Shown one piece after another: positions 56,216 to 64,000 of a stretch of 64,000 bases of DNA (position 1 is the stretch's first letter; every line of letters begins with the position of its first letter). This DNA comes from Streptomyces omiyaensis. Its GTDB lineage: Bacteria; Actinomycetota; Actinomycetes; Streptomycetales; Streptomycetaceae. The stretch is from contig NZ_BMVV01000009.1 in the NCBI RefSeq assembly GCF_014650895.1, forward strand, positions 189,102-253,101, in the 5' to 3' direction. A program made the position numbers and the translations under genes. The notes under the pieces are model-generated. The model saw only the letters and a list, made by a program, of their open reading frames with translations. It was not told where the DNA came from and searched no databases.

Positions 56216-57477
56216 CGGCGCGGCCTCGTCCCCGCCCGGCCCGGGACGGTCCCCGGCACCGGCGCGCGGTCGCGGCAGGCGGCTTCGTAGGCGGCGAGCA
56301 GCGCCCGCTGGGAGTGGCGCCAGGCGAGCGGCCCGCCGATCCGCTCCTGCCCGGTCTTGCCCATCAGGGCCCGCTTCTCCGGGTCGTCGAGCAGCTCCGC
56401 GACCAGCCGGGCGAACGCGGACTCGTCGTTGGCGGGCGCGTAGACGGCGGCGTCACCGGCGGAGACGCGCGCCTCCCGCAGCTCGAAGGAGACGATCGGC
56501 CGCCCCATCACCATGTACTCCAGGACCTTGTTCATGGTCGACACGTCGTTGAGCGGGTTGTGCGGGTCGGGGGAGAGGCACACGTCGGCGGTGGACAGGT
56601 AGCGGGCCAGGTCGGCGTCCGGGATCCGGCCGGTGAACTCCACCTGGTCCGACAGACCGAGCCGACGGGACAGCTCCACCATCGCGTCGAAGGTGTCGCC
56701 GCCGCCGACGAAGACCGCGTGCCAGTCGGAGCGTCCGACCTCGTCGCGCAGCTTCGCGAGCGCCCGCAGCGCGTAGTCGACGCCGTCCTGCGGCCCCATC
56801 ACCCCGAGGTAGCACAGCAGATGGGGCTTGCCGCGCTTCAGTTCCGGTTCGGCCGGCACCGGGTGGAACCGGTCGGTGTCGGGCGCGCTGCGCACCACGA
56901 ACACGTCCTCGGGGCTCCGGCCGCCGCGGCGCACCGCGACGTCCCGGTAGCTCTCGTTGGTGGCGAGCACGACGTCGGCGGCCCGGTAGGTCAGGCGCTC
57001 CAGCGCGCACACGCCGCGGTAGAGCAGGTCCTCGCCGCGGTCGAAGCGGGAGAGGTACAGCTCGGGCACCAGGTCGTGCTGGTCGAAGACGAACCGGGCG
57101 CCGCGCCGCTTCAGCCAGCGGGCCGCCAGGAACAGCAGGTCCGGCGGGTTGCAGGCGTGGACGACGTCGACCGGGCCGATCCGCCGTGCCAGCCGCACGG
57201 TGTGCCAGAGCGCCGCCCCGTACTCGCGCAGGTAGCCGGCGGGCCCTCCGGTGGCGGCGCGCAGCGGGTAGCGGTGGATGCGGACGCCGTCGATCTCGAC
57301 CTCGGCCTCCGTGTCCCGCTTGGTCCCCTGCGGACAGATGACGTGCACCGTCCAGCCCGCGTCGCGGAGCGTCGTGCATTCCTGCCAGACCCGCCGGTCG
57401 AAGGGGACCGAGAGGTTCTCGACCAGGATCAGCGCGCGCCGGCCGTGCCGGTCGCCGCCCCTCGCTTTACCAGGCAA
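56212..57477 (-). CDS. Family 4 glycosyltransferase
   Basis: The 421-aa GT-B enzyme has LILVENLSVPFDRRVWQECT, VHACNPPDLLFL, FDQHDLVPELYLSRF and the donor-site region DVCLSPDPHNPLNDVSTMNK followed by LEYMVMGRPIVSF. This subgroup often adds an early sugar to undecaprenyl-PP-linked acceptors. Start TTG 57477 overlaps the dehydrogenase gene by 11 bp; no better start exists before the first strand. Confidence 0.9.
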   Translation of the reverse strand: MPGKARGGDRHGRRALILVENLSVPFDRRVWQECTTLRDAGWTVHVICPQGTKRDTEAEVEIDGVRIHRYPLRAATGGPAGYLREYGAALWHTVRLARRIGPVDVVHACNPPDLLFLAARWLKRRGARFVFDQHDLVPELYLSRFDRGEDLLYRGVCALERLTYRAADVVLATNESYRDVAVRRGGRSPEDVFVVRSAPDTDRFHPVPAEPELKRGKPHLLCYLGVMGPQDGVDYALRALAKLRDEVGRSDWHAVFVGGGDTFDAMVELSRRLGLSDQVEFTGRIPDADLARYLSTADVCLSPDPHNPLNDVSTMNKVLEYMVMGRPIVSFELREARVSAGDAAVYAPANDESAFARLVAELLDDPEKRALMGKTGQERIGGPLAWRHSQRALLAAYEAACRDRAPVPGTVPGRAGTRPRR

Positions 57478-58786
57478 GGCCCACGTATCCCGGTTCGGCC
57501 CGGCGCGCGGCGGCGTCGGGGAGGTGGACGAGGTCGATGATCATCGGGCCGGTGCCGCCCCGGGGCAGCGCCGCGAGGACGGCCGGGTCCCTGGTCCCGA
57601 CCAGGCACACCTCGGCGTGGTCGAGTACCTCGTCGACGGAGTCCGCGAGGAGCTGCGCGAGGTGGGGGAGACGGTTCTCGATGTACTCGCGGTTGGCTCC
57701 GAGGAGCCGGGCGAGGCTCACGTTGGCGTCGTGGATCCGCAGGTCGTACCCCTTGCCGAAGAGCCGCTCCGCCAGTTCGACGAGGGGGCTCTCGCGCAGG
57801 TCGTCGGTGCCGGGCTTGAAGGAGAGCCCGAACAGGCCCACCTTGCGCAGGCCGGTGCGCTCGACCAGTTCCACCGCGCGCTGGAGGTGGTCGGCGTTGG
57901 AGGGCAGGACGTGGGCGAGGATCGGCACCGAGACGTCGGCCCGCTGCGCCGCGTGGACCAGGCTGCGCAGGTCCTTGGGCAGGCAGGAGCCGCCGAAGGC
58001 GAAGCCGGGCCGCAGGTAGGCGGGGCTGATGTTCAGCTTGCGGTCGGCGAGGAAGACGTCGATCACCTGGTGCGAGTCGACCCCGAGGGCCCGGCAGACG
58101 GCGCCCAGCTCGTTGGCGAAGCCGATCTTGAGGCCGTGGAAGGCGTTGTCCGCGTACTTGATCGCCTCGGCCGTCGGGATCGGGACCCGGAACACCTCGC
58201 CGGGCAGACCGTCGTAGAGCGACTCGACCACGTCGCCGCTGGCCTCGTCGAGCTCTCCGACGACGGTCTTCGGCGGGTCGAAGAAGTCCCGCACGCTGGT
58301 GCCCTCGCGCAGGAACTCCGGGTTGACCGCGACCCCGACGTCCACGCCGGCGGTGCCCCCCACGTGCTTCTCCAGGATCGGCAGCAGCAGGTTCAGGCAG
58401 GTGCCCGGGAGCATGGTGCTGCGGAAGACGACGGTGTGCCGCCCGCCGCGCTCGGCCAGCGCGGCCCCGATCTCCTCGGTCACCCGCTCCAGGTAGGTGG
58501 TGCACAGGCTGCCGTTGGGCTCCGAGGGGGTGCCGACGCAGATCAGCGACACCTCGCTGTCCCGGATCGCCTCGCGGACGTCGCGGGTGGCGCGCAGCGC
58601 CCCGGTCCCCACGACCTCGGCGACGAGCTCGCCGATGCCCTCCTCGACCACCGGGGCCTTGCCGTCGTTGACCAGGTCCACCTTCACCTGGTTGACGTCC
58701 ACCCCGACGACCTCGTGCCCCAGACTGGCCAGGCACGCGGCCGACACGCAGCCCACGTAGCCGAGGCCGAAGACACTGACCTTCAT
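57467..58786 (-). CDS. Nucleotide-sugar dehydrogenase, GDP-mannose 6-dehydrogenase (AlgD)-like
   Basis: The 439-aa enzyme has the NAD motif FGLGYVG, VGTPSEPNGSL, the substrate loop NPEFLREG, K210 in IKYADNAFH, the catalytic C268 in FAFGGSCLPKDL and the C-terminal block SFKPGTDDLRESPLVELAE. From memory of Pseudomonas AlgD, length (about 436), the Cys268 position and segments such as GTDDLRESPLVELAE and the Trp C-terminus match AlgD better than UDP-glucose dehydrogenase. It would make GDP-mannuronic acid, an acidic donor. The stop overlaps the next TTG start. Confidence 0.85.
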   Translation of the reverse strand: MKVSVFGLGYVGCVSAACLASLGHEVVGVDVNQVKVDLVNDGKAPVVEEGIGELVAEVVGTGALRATRDVREAIRDSEVSLICVGTPSEPNGSLCTTYLERVTEEIGAALAERGGRHTVVFRSTMLPGTCLNLLLPILEKHVGGTAGVDVGVAVNPEFLREGTSVRDFFDPPKTVVGELDEASGDVVESLYDGLPGEVFRVPIPTAEAIKYADNAFHGLKIGFANELGAVCRALGVDSHQVIDVFLADRKLNISPAYLRPGFAFGGSCLPKDLRSLVHAAQRADVSVPILAHVLPSNADHLQRAVELVERTGLRKVGLFGLSFKPGTDDLRESPLVELAERLFGKGYDLRIHDANVSLARLLGANREYIENRLPHLAQLLADSVDEVLDHAEVCLVGTRDPAVLAALPRGGTGPMIIDLVHLPDAAARRAEPGYVGLAW

Positions 58787-58862
58787 GACTCGTTCCTCCC
58801 CCCAGGCAGGCCGACGTGGCCTGCGGTCCGCGTGCCGGCCGTACGACGCGGCTCCCCGCGCA

Positions 58863-60341
58863 TCAGTAGGCCCCCTGTCCGTGCAGCACCGCGCGCAGCG
58901 TCTTCCACAAGATCACCGTGTCCAGGGCGAGCGACCAGTCCTCCACGTACCGCAGGTCCAGCCGCACCGCCTCCTCCCACGGCAGGTCGCTGCGTCCGCT
59001 GATCTGCCACAGACCGGTCAGGCCGGGCTTGACCAGCAGCCGCCGCCGGATGTCCGGTCCGTACGCGGCGGACTCCTCGGGTAACGGCGGCCGAGGACCG
59101 ACCAGCGACATCGATCCGGTCAACACGTTGAAGAGCTGCGGCAGTTCGTCGATCGAGTAGCGGCGCAACACCGCTCCCACCCGGGTCACCCGCGGGTCCC
59201 GGCGAAGCTTGAAGAGGGGCCCGGCGCCCTCGTTGAGCTCTTCCAGCCCGGCGCGCGCCCGGTGGGCGTCGGCGACCATCGTCCGGAACTTGAGGATGGT
59301 GAACTCGCGTCCGTCCTTGCCGACCCGGCGCTGGCGGTAGAAGGCGCCGCCCCGGCTGTCGACCGCGACGAGCAGCGCGACCAGCGCCATCAGCGGGGCG
59401 AAGAGCAGCAGCAGCACCGCCGCGCCCAGCCGGTCGACGACCTCCTTGACCGCCCGGGGACCCCCGCTGAAGGTCGGCATGCTGACCCGCAGCAGCGGGA
59501 TCCCGAGCACCGCGTCGACGTGCAGCCGCGGTCCGGCCACCTCCATCAGCACCGGTGCCACGACCATCTCGGCGTCGCTGCCCTCCAGGTTCCAGGCGAG
59601 CCGGCGCAGCCGGTCGGGCGACCAGTGCGGGTCCGGCGTGACCGCCACGACCCGGTAGCCGTCGCGCCGCACGTGCGTGGAGACGTCCGCCAGCGGCCCG
59701 ACCACCGGCACGCCGTCCACGTGGTCGCCGTCGGGCCCCAGGCCGTCCGTCGTGCACACCGCGTCCACCCGCCAGCCGAGGTGCGGGAACTTCCGGGTCC
59801 GGTCGATCAGGTCGCGCACGGTGTCCGCGCTGCCGGCGGCCAGCACCGGTCGCAGACACCTGCCCTCCTTCCGCTGCTTGTGCAGCCACAGGCGCAGCAG
59901 GTACCGCGCGGTCATGGTGACGAGCGCGATCGCGGGGATCGCGACGAAGATCCAGAGTTTGATGTTCCGCGAGGTCAGGGCGATGCCGCCGAGCGCCAGG
60001 ACGACGGTGGCCGCGAACAGCGAGCGTCCGAGCCGGCGGAACTCCTCCGCGCCCTGGCCGAGCACGGCCGGCGCCCACGCGCGGCCCACCGCGAGCGTCC
60101 CCAGCACCAGCAGCTGGGTGCCGAACGCCAGGATGCCCCACTTCTCGTGCCAGTTCGCCGCGTCGCGGACGCCGAAGAACTCGCCGATCGTGCCCACCAC
60201 GAGGGCGGTGGTCACGGTGTCGCTGATGATGACGGTACGGCGGTAGCGCTGCTCCCAGTCGGTGGCAGGCCGGTCGATCGTCCCGTCCGCCAGACGCTCG
60301 TGCGCCGACGGAAACGGGCTGACTAGTCCCCCTTGCCGCAC
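58863..60341 (-). CDS. Undecaprenyl-phosphate sugar-1-phosphate transferase (WcaJ/CpsE-like)
   Basis: The 492-aa polyprenyl-phosphate transferase has four N-terminal helices, a CoA-binding-like Rossmann domain (about 150-270), a re-entrant helix (about 300-325, AAVLLLLFAPLMALVALL) and the catalytic bacterial sugar transferase domain: RRVGKDGREFTILKFRTM, DELPQLFNVLTGSMSLVGPR and KPGLTGLWQISGR. It starts repeat-unit assembly and is the first gene of the 21-gene operon. GTG 60341 is chosen because GGGGGG lies five bases upstream; the longer frame to 60536 lacks one. Confidence 0.92.
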   Translation of the reverse strand: MRQGGLVSPFPSAHERLADGTIDRPATDWEQRYRRTVIISDTVTTALVVGTIGEFFGVRDAANWHEKWGILAFGTQLLVLGTLAVGRAWAPAVLGQGAEEFRRLGRSLFAATVVLALGGIALTSRNIKLWIFVAIPAIALVTMTARYLLRLWLHKQRKEGRCLRPVLAAGSADTVRDLIDRTRKFPHLGWRVDAVCTTDGLGPDGDHVDGVPVVGPLADVSTHVRRDGYRVVAVTPDPHWSPDRLRRLAWNLEGSDAEMVVAPVLMEVAGPRLHVDAVLGIPLLRVSMPTFSGGPRAVKEVVDRLGAAVLLLLFAPLMALVALLVAVDSRGGAFYRQRRVGKDGREFTILKFRTMVADAHRARAGLEELNEGAGPLFKLRRDPRVTRVGAVLRRYSIDELPQLFNVLTGSMSLVGPRPPLPEESAAYGPDIRRRLLVKPGLTGLWQISGRSDLPWEEAVRLDLRYVEDWSLALDTVILWKTLRAVLHGQGAY

Positions 60342-60994
60342 AGAACCCCCCAGGTCCCAGTGGTTCGACGTGTTCGCCCGACACTCCTCGGGAGGCCCCC
60401 GCCCCTTCCCCGGCGCGGACGTCCCGGCACTTTCGGCATTGCGTGGACCACACATCCCGACGGCGGCAGGCGCACCTGCCCCGTCGGGCGATCGAAACGC
60501 GCGCGGAAACCTCGCAGAACCCCGGGTGCTCCCCACACCCGGGGACCCCCCTGGGTCCCCGCGAACCGATCGTCCCCGCGGTCTCGTGCCGGGGACGCGA
60601 AACTGGCTTTGCGTAGCGCCGGACCGGGGGGACCACCTGTGGTCGCCTCCGGCCGGGCCGTCTGAAGCATGGTCAATCTAGAGCATCGGAACGGGAGTTG
60701 GAGAGAGGATGTGGGTAATTTGTGGTCAAACTTTGAGCCTGTCTCCACCGGTCCCCAACCGTCCGTATCCGCCCCTGGCGTCCCCTCCGCTCCAGAGGTC
60801 GGCCGGAGGCCCACCCGCAGGTGAAGGAGGGGTGGACGGGCGTCGTCGGGGTGCGCGGGACGGTGCCCCGCGCACCCCGCCCCGAGCGCGTCAAGGGCGC
60901 CCCGCCGACGCGCGCCCCCGGCCGGAACGGCCGGAAATCGGGGCTGGAAGCGGAGGGGCGCGAGGGCGCGAGGGAGGCGCGCACTGCGCGGAGG
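60342..60994. promoter_or_regulatory. 653-bp leader of the exopolysaccharide operon, no gene
   Basis: No convincing coding region on either strand. Notable features: a 9-bp hairpin (60540-60548 and 60553-60561), a palindrome GACCAC-CT-GTGGTC (60631-60644), a TCAAA-C-TTTGA dyad (60726-60736) and a relatively AT-rich stretch (60665-60740) that probably holds the promoter. I could not assign -35 and -10 boxes with confidence. The DNA beyond about 60780 is the 3' flank of the frameshifted regulator gene. Confidence 0.5.
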
Positions 60995-61352
60995 TCAGCG
61001 CCCCCGGACGGGGCCGTCGGCGGCGGGCGGCTCCGTGCCCCCGGACGGGGCGGTGTCCGCCCCGGGGGCGAGCAGGGCGAGCGGTCCGCCGATCTCGTGG
61101 CCGGCATCCGCGGGGTGGCGGAAGGGGGACGAGATGTCGATGCGGTGGCGGTTGCGCCGCCCGTCGGTGCCGCGCGTGCGGGTGAGGTACCCGCCGGCCT
61201 CCAGGTCGGCGACGATGGCCCGCACGGTGCGCTCGGTGATGCCGCAGCGCTCGGCCACGTCCCGCAGCCGCACTTCCGGGTCGCGGGCGAGGGTGAGCGG
61301 CACGCGCGCGTGACTGGTGAGGAAGGTCCACCCGGAGCGTCCGGGTCTTCAC
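60995..61352 (-). pseudogene. Winged-helix transcriptional regulator with single-base frameshift
   Basis: GTG 61352 (GGGAGGG upstream) starts the peptide VKTRT, then the frame goes wrong. Shifting by one base at about 61337 restores SGWTFLTSHARVPLTLARDP and the winged-helix body LRDVAERCGITERTVRAIVA, LEAGGYLTRTR, GRRNRHRI, ending at 60995. This WTFLTxHARV start is common in a family of short Streptomyces MarR/ArsR-like regulators. So one extra base disrupts the gene, or the sequence has an error. A truncated 102-aa product from GTG 61303 would lack the first helix. It is divergent from the STAS gene. Confidence 0.7.
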
Positions 61353-61414
61353 GGCGCGTGTCTCCCTCCCTCCCGCTCGGCCAGCGTTTACCCGTTGCGT
61401 ATTTCGCGTAAATA

Positions 61415-61443
61415 TTGACGTGTATGTCGCCCCGGCGGACACT
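61415..61443 (+). promoter_or_regulatory. Candidate promoter of the STAS gene
   Basis: TTGACG (61415-61420), 17 bases, GACACT (61438-61443), in the most AT-rich local stretch and about 34 bases before the ATG at 61477. TTTAC (61388) and GTAAA (61408) nearby form a weak dyad. Confidence 0.4.
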
Positions 61444-61476
61444 CGGGGTACACGCCCTCCCGGTCCAGGAGGCGAG

Positions 61477-61893
61477 ATGACCGCGTCCCCCGAGTCCACC
61501 CCGCCGGCCCCGCCCCGGCGCGACGCGGACGACGCCCGGATGTGGACGCGGACGGCACCGGCACCCGACGGCACCGGGGCCGCGATCCTCGTCCGGCTCG
61601 GCGGCGAGATCGACCTGGACACCGCCGAGGGACTGGAGACCGCCCTCACGGCGGCCCTGTCCGGGTGCCACGACGGCGCCGGCCTCCTCCTCGACCTCTC
61701 CGAGGTCTCCTTCTGCGACTCCACGGGACTCAACACGCTGCTGAGACTGCGCCTGCTCGCGCTGGGCCGGCACACCCCCCTGACGATCGGCGCGGCGAGC
61801 GACCAGGTCTCCCGCCTCCTCGACGTCACCGGGACCGGCGCCCTCTTTGCCTTCCCGCCCCGCCCCGCGGCCCCCGCCGACGGCCCCCCGTGA
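61477..61893 (+). CDS. STAS-domain anti-sigma factor antagonist
   Basis: The 138-aa protein has a single STAS domain (about 25-125): ILVRLGGEIDLDTAEGLETA, LLLDLSEVSFCDSTGLNTLL with the phosphorylatable Ser in DSTGL, and a C-terminal helix. Such proteins bind and neutralise an anti-sigma kinase when unphosphorylated. No kinase or sigma gene is adjacent, so the partner is elsewhere. AGGAGG lies 3-8 bases before the ATG; the upstream in-frame ATG at 61420 has no such site. Confidence 0.9.
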   Translation: MTASPESTPPAPPRRDADDARMWTRTAPAPDGTGAAILVRLGGEIDLDTAEGLETALTAALSGCHDGAGLLLDLSEVSFCDSTGLNTLLRLRLLALGRHTPLTIGAASDQVSRLLDVTGTGALFAFPPRPAAPADGPP

Positions 61894-61980
61894 CGCCCCG
61901 GGCCCGCACCGGCGCCCCGCGGCCCCCGGCATGACCGCCCGCGCGGCGGGTAGAAGCGGCGGCGAGGCGAGGAGCCCGCC

Positions 61981-63099
61981 ATGAGGATCCTGACGATGGG
62001 CGTCGAGGAAGAGTTCGTCCTGGTCGACCGGACGACACGCGCCCCGGTGAACCGCGCGCCCGACGTCATCCGGCGGGCGGGCCGAGAACTCGGCGATCTG
62101 GTCCAGGCCGAATTCTTCAACGCCCAGATCGAGACCTGCACCCGCGTCACCACCGACCGCGAGGACCTGCGCGCGCAACTCTCCCGGCTGCGCGGCGCCG
62201 TGGGCTCGGCCGCCCTGGCCGCCCACTGCGTGCCGGTCGCCAGCGGCACCCCCGTGCTCCCGCCCGAGGAGCCGCTGACGGTGACGGACACCGAGCGCTA
62301 CCGGCTGATGGCCCGCCACTTCGCCCCGCTGGTCACCCGAGAGGACGGCGTCACGCGCGACGACGGGCTCGTCTGCGGCTGCCACGTCCACGTCGGCACC
62401 CTCGACCGCGCGCGGGCCCTCGCCCTCGCCCAGCACATGCGGCCCTGGCTGCCCGTGCTCCAGGCACTGGCGGGGAACTCGCCCTACGCGGGCCGCCACG
62501 ACACCGGCTACCAGAGCTGGCGGGCCGTCGAGCACGCGCGCTGGCCCACCGTCGGCCCCACCCCGGTCCTCGACGAGCCCCAGTACCTCGCGCACGTCGC
62601 CCGGCTCGTCGCCGACGGGACCCTCCTCGACGACCGCATGGTCTACTGGCACGCCCGTCCCTCCGAGCACGTGCCGACCCTGGAGATCAGGGTCGCCGAC
62701 ACCAACGCCGACCTCGACACCGTGGTGCTGCTCGCGGTCCTGGTCCGCGGGCTCGCCGCCACCCTCCTCGCCCGCGTCGACGCCTCGGTCCCCCCGCCCC
62801 GGGTCCCCGCGCGCCGGCTGCTCCACGCCCACCGGCTCGCCGCCGCGCGGGGCCTCACGGGCCCCGGCGTCGACCCGCTGGACGGCCGGGAGCGCCCCGC
62901 CCCCGCGCTCCTGGACGACCTCCTCGCCCTCGCCCGGCCCGGTCTCGACGCCGCCGGCGACACCGACTGGGCGTGCGAGCGGTGGCGGCACGTCCGCGCC
63001 GAGGGCGGCGGCGCCGCGCGCCAGCGGGCCGTCCTCCGCCGGTACGGCCGGTTCGGCGCCGTGGTCGACGCGCTGGCCGCGGCGACGGTGGCGGGCTGA
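61981..63099 (+). CDS. ybdK: Carboxylate-amine ligase, YbdK type (GCS2 family)
   Basis: The 372-aa enzyme matches the glutamate-cysteine ligase 2 family: MGVEEEFVLVD with the metal-binding Glu cluster, FFNAQIETCT, CGCHVHVG, GNSPYAG and LEIRVADTNAD. E. coli YbdK has weak glutamate-cysteine ligase activity; actinobacterial relatives may make small peptides, and the true substrate is unknown. GAGGCGAGGAG precedes the ATG. A 13-bp hairpin follows the stop. Confidence 0.92.
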   Translation: MRILTMGVEEEFVLVDRTTRAPVNRAPDVIRRAGRELGDLVQAEFFNAQIETCTRVTTDREDLRAQLSRLRGAVGSAALAAHCVPVASGTPVLPPEEPLTVTDTERYRLMARHFAPLVTREDGVTRDDGLVCGCHVHVGTLDRARALALAQHMRPWLPVLQALAGNSPYAGRHDTGYQSWRAVEHARWPTVGPTPVLDEPQYLAHVARLVADGTLLDDRMVYWHARPSEHVPTLEIRVADTNADLDTVVLLAVLVRGLAATLLARVDASVPPPRVPARRLLHAHRLAAARGLTGPGVDPLDGRERPAPALLDDLLALARPGLDAAGDTDWACERWRHVRAEGGGAARQRAVLRRYGRFGAVVDALAAATVAG

Positions 63100-63145
63100 C
63101 CCCGGGGGCACCGCGGTCCCGGCCGCTCCGGCGAGCCGTTCGTGA

Positions 63146-63185
63146 CCCGCGCCCGCCGGAAGCGGTTCGGAACGGCGGGCGCGGG
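63146..63185 (+). terminator. Hairpin after ybdK
   Basis: Perfect 13-bp inverted repeat (63146-63158 and 63173-63185) with a 14-base loop, 47 bp past the ybdK stop. Confidence 0.6.
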
Positions 63186-63238
63186 CAGTCGCGCGATGAC
63201 CGCGCCGTCCGGCTTCCGGACGAGAAGGGTGGTACGCC

Positions 63239-63592
63239 ATGCCCGCCTACCCGCACGAGAACGAGAAGCCGGACGCCGCCGTCCGGCCGGGCGCCGAGGA
63301 GAAGCCGCACGACGCGCGGAGACCGTACGGCGCCGACGGGCCGGACGGCGCGGAGAGGCCGTACGGCAGGGGCGGACCGCCCCGGATCAGGCCGCTCCCC
63401 GAGGGACCGGTGCTGGTCGAGGGGCCCGCCGAGATCGTCATGCCGGACGGCACCGTGATCCGCTGCGACCGGCCGGTGATGGCGCTCTGCACGTGCCGGC
63501 GCAGCCTGCGGCAGCCGTTCTGCGACACCAGCCACCGCCCGCGCAGACCGCGCCGCCCCGGTGGCCCGCGCAAGGAGGCGCAGCAGCCATGA
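63239..63592 (+). CDS. CDGSH-type iron-sulfur protein
   Basis: The 117-aa protein has a charged, Pro/Gly-rich N-terminus and a CDGSH domain (about 65-105). The 3Cys-1His cluster motif reads CTCRRSLRQPFCDTSH, with Thr replacing Gly after the last Cys-Asp. It should bind a redox-active [2Fe-2S] cluster. Its stop overlaps the next ATG by four bases, so it is translationally coupled to the iron-containing redox enzyme. Confidence 0.92.
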   Translation: MPAYPHENEKPDAAVRPGAEEKPHDARRPYGADGPDGAERPYGRGGPPRIRPLPEGPVLVEGPAEIVMPDGTVIRCDRPVMALCTCRRSLRQPFCDTSHRPRRPRRPGGPRKEAQQP

Positions 63593-64000
63593 CGCCCGCG
63601 CGGACGGCCGTCGAGGCCCCGCCCCGGCTGCCCGAGGCCCGCGGCGAGGTGTCCCACGCGCTGCGGGCCCGGCTCCTCGGCGGCGGCTCCGCCCTCCTCC
63701 CCGGCGCGGGTCGGATCGCCCGCGCCGCCCCGTACGGGGAGGACCTCCAGCTGGCCCTCCACCTCTGCTACGAACTCCACTACCGGGGCTTCGCGGGCGT
63801 CCCCGACACCCTGGAATGGGACCCCGGCGTCCTCGGGATCCGGGCCCTCCTGGAGCACCGCTTCGAGAGCGCGCTGCGCCACGACTGCCGCACGGCGCCC
63901 GACGCGGGCGAGGCGCTGGCCGCCCTGCTCGCGGAACCGCCCGGCGGCACCGGCGTCTCCCGCTTCCTGGTGTCCTCCGGCACGCCGTGGCACCTGCGCG
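63589..64000 (+). CDS. Iron-containing redox enzyme (heme-oxygenase-like fold), 3' end outside window
   Basis: Only the first 137 residues are present. They show a helical N-terminus with QLALHLCYELHYRGFAGVP and LEHRFESAL, where Glu and His could be diiron ligands, as in the heme-oxygenase-like diiron superfamily. The ATGA overlap with the CDGSH gene suggests electron transfer from that cluster protein to this enzyme (inference). Confidence 0.8.
   Translation, partial: MTPARTAVEAPPRLPEARGEVSHALRARLLGGGSALLPGAGRIARAAPYGEDLQLALHLCYELHYRGFAGVPDTLEWDPGVLGIRALLEHRFESALRHDCRTAPDAGEALAALLAEPPGGTGVSRFLVSSGTPWHLR

Noticed and set aside
60631-60644. GACCAC-CT-GTGGTC as a DasR dre site
   Set aside because: The core does not match the dre consensus around TGGTCTAGACCA; kept only as an unassigned palindrome.
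61446-61451. GGGTAC as a stress-sigma (SigB-type) -10 box
   Set aside because: No GNNT lies 14-16 bases upstream; TTGACG-17-GACACT is a better reading.

Overview
The window is very GC-rich, with strong third-position G/C bias, frequent GTG starts, long spurious antisense frames and families typical of Streptomyces: a LuxR/LAL regulator remnant, an Rv1733c-like protein, a light-responsive LitR/LitS-type locus and many Sec-secreted hydrolases. It is best read as a piece of a Streptomyces (or close relative) chromosome. I see no rRNA, tRNA, CRISPR array, insertion sequence or prophage.

Region 1 (1-14.7 kb) is a mosaic of single genes. It has the 3' part of an amidase, an unknown protein, a Dps ferritin-like protein with all five ferroxidase ligands, an amidohydrolase whose 3' end has been joined out of frame to the C-terminal three quarters of a LAL regulator, an alpha/beta hydrolase (chloroperoxidase type), a divergent GNAT/TetR pair around a perfect 14-bp inverted-repeat operator, an Rv1733c-like membrane protein, a secreted fasciclin protein, an SDR/DUF2867 protein coupled to a UBP-type zinc finger protein, and a STAND ATPase without a DNA-binding domain.

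Region 2 (14.9-24.1 kb) is a light/oxidative-stress locus: photolyase, ECF sigma factor (LitS type), then a tightly coupled set (FAD amine-oxidase-like protein, DUF1365, cyclopropane-synthase-like methyltransferase, DUF1295 membrane protein), and on the other strand a MerR regulator with a C-terminal adenosylcobalamin-binding domain (LitR/CarH type). An almost identical 19-bp element built from 11-bp direct repeats lies upstream of the sigma gene and immediately upstream of the regulator gene. This points to a B12-photoreceptor switch driving DNA repair and membrane-lipid modification, with no carotenoid genes in view.

Region 3 (24.3-32.7 kb) holds secreted proteases (tripeptidyl-aminopeptidase-like and subtilisin-like), a calmodulin-like four-EF-hand protein, an overlapping pair of CrcB fluoride channel genes, a SHOCT membrane protein, an HdeD-like protein behind a tandem-repeat promoter region, a serine beta-lactamase-like hydrolase and a PAP2 phosphatase.

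Region 4 (32.7-60.3 kb) is a single minus-strand run of 21 genes, most overlapping by 4 bp, encoding a Wzx/Wzy-type exopolysaccharide. It has an undecaprenyl-phosphate sugar transferase, an AlgD-like GDP-mannose dehydrogenase, three further glycosyltransferases, two Wzz-like proteins with degenerate kinase domains, an AsnB amidotransferase, a bi-domain oxidoreductase, a heparinase/alginate-lyase-like protein, a beta-helix lipoprotein, a Wzy/ligase, a CDP-sugar branch (RfbF, C-methyltransferase, SDR, PIG-L deacetylase, DUF4910 protein, 3,5-epimerase-like protein), a pyruvyl transferase, a flippase and a PLP aminotransferase. The expected product is an acidic, probably amidated, pyruvylated and branched-deoxysugar-decorated surface glycan. 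The operon has a 650-bp leader.

Region 5 (61-64 kb) has a frameshifted winged-helix regulator, a STAS anti-sigma antagonist, a YbdK-type carboxylate-amine ligase, a CDGSH iron-sulfur protein and the start of an iron-containing redox enzyme (heme-oxygenase-like fold).
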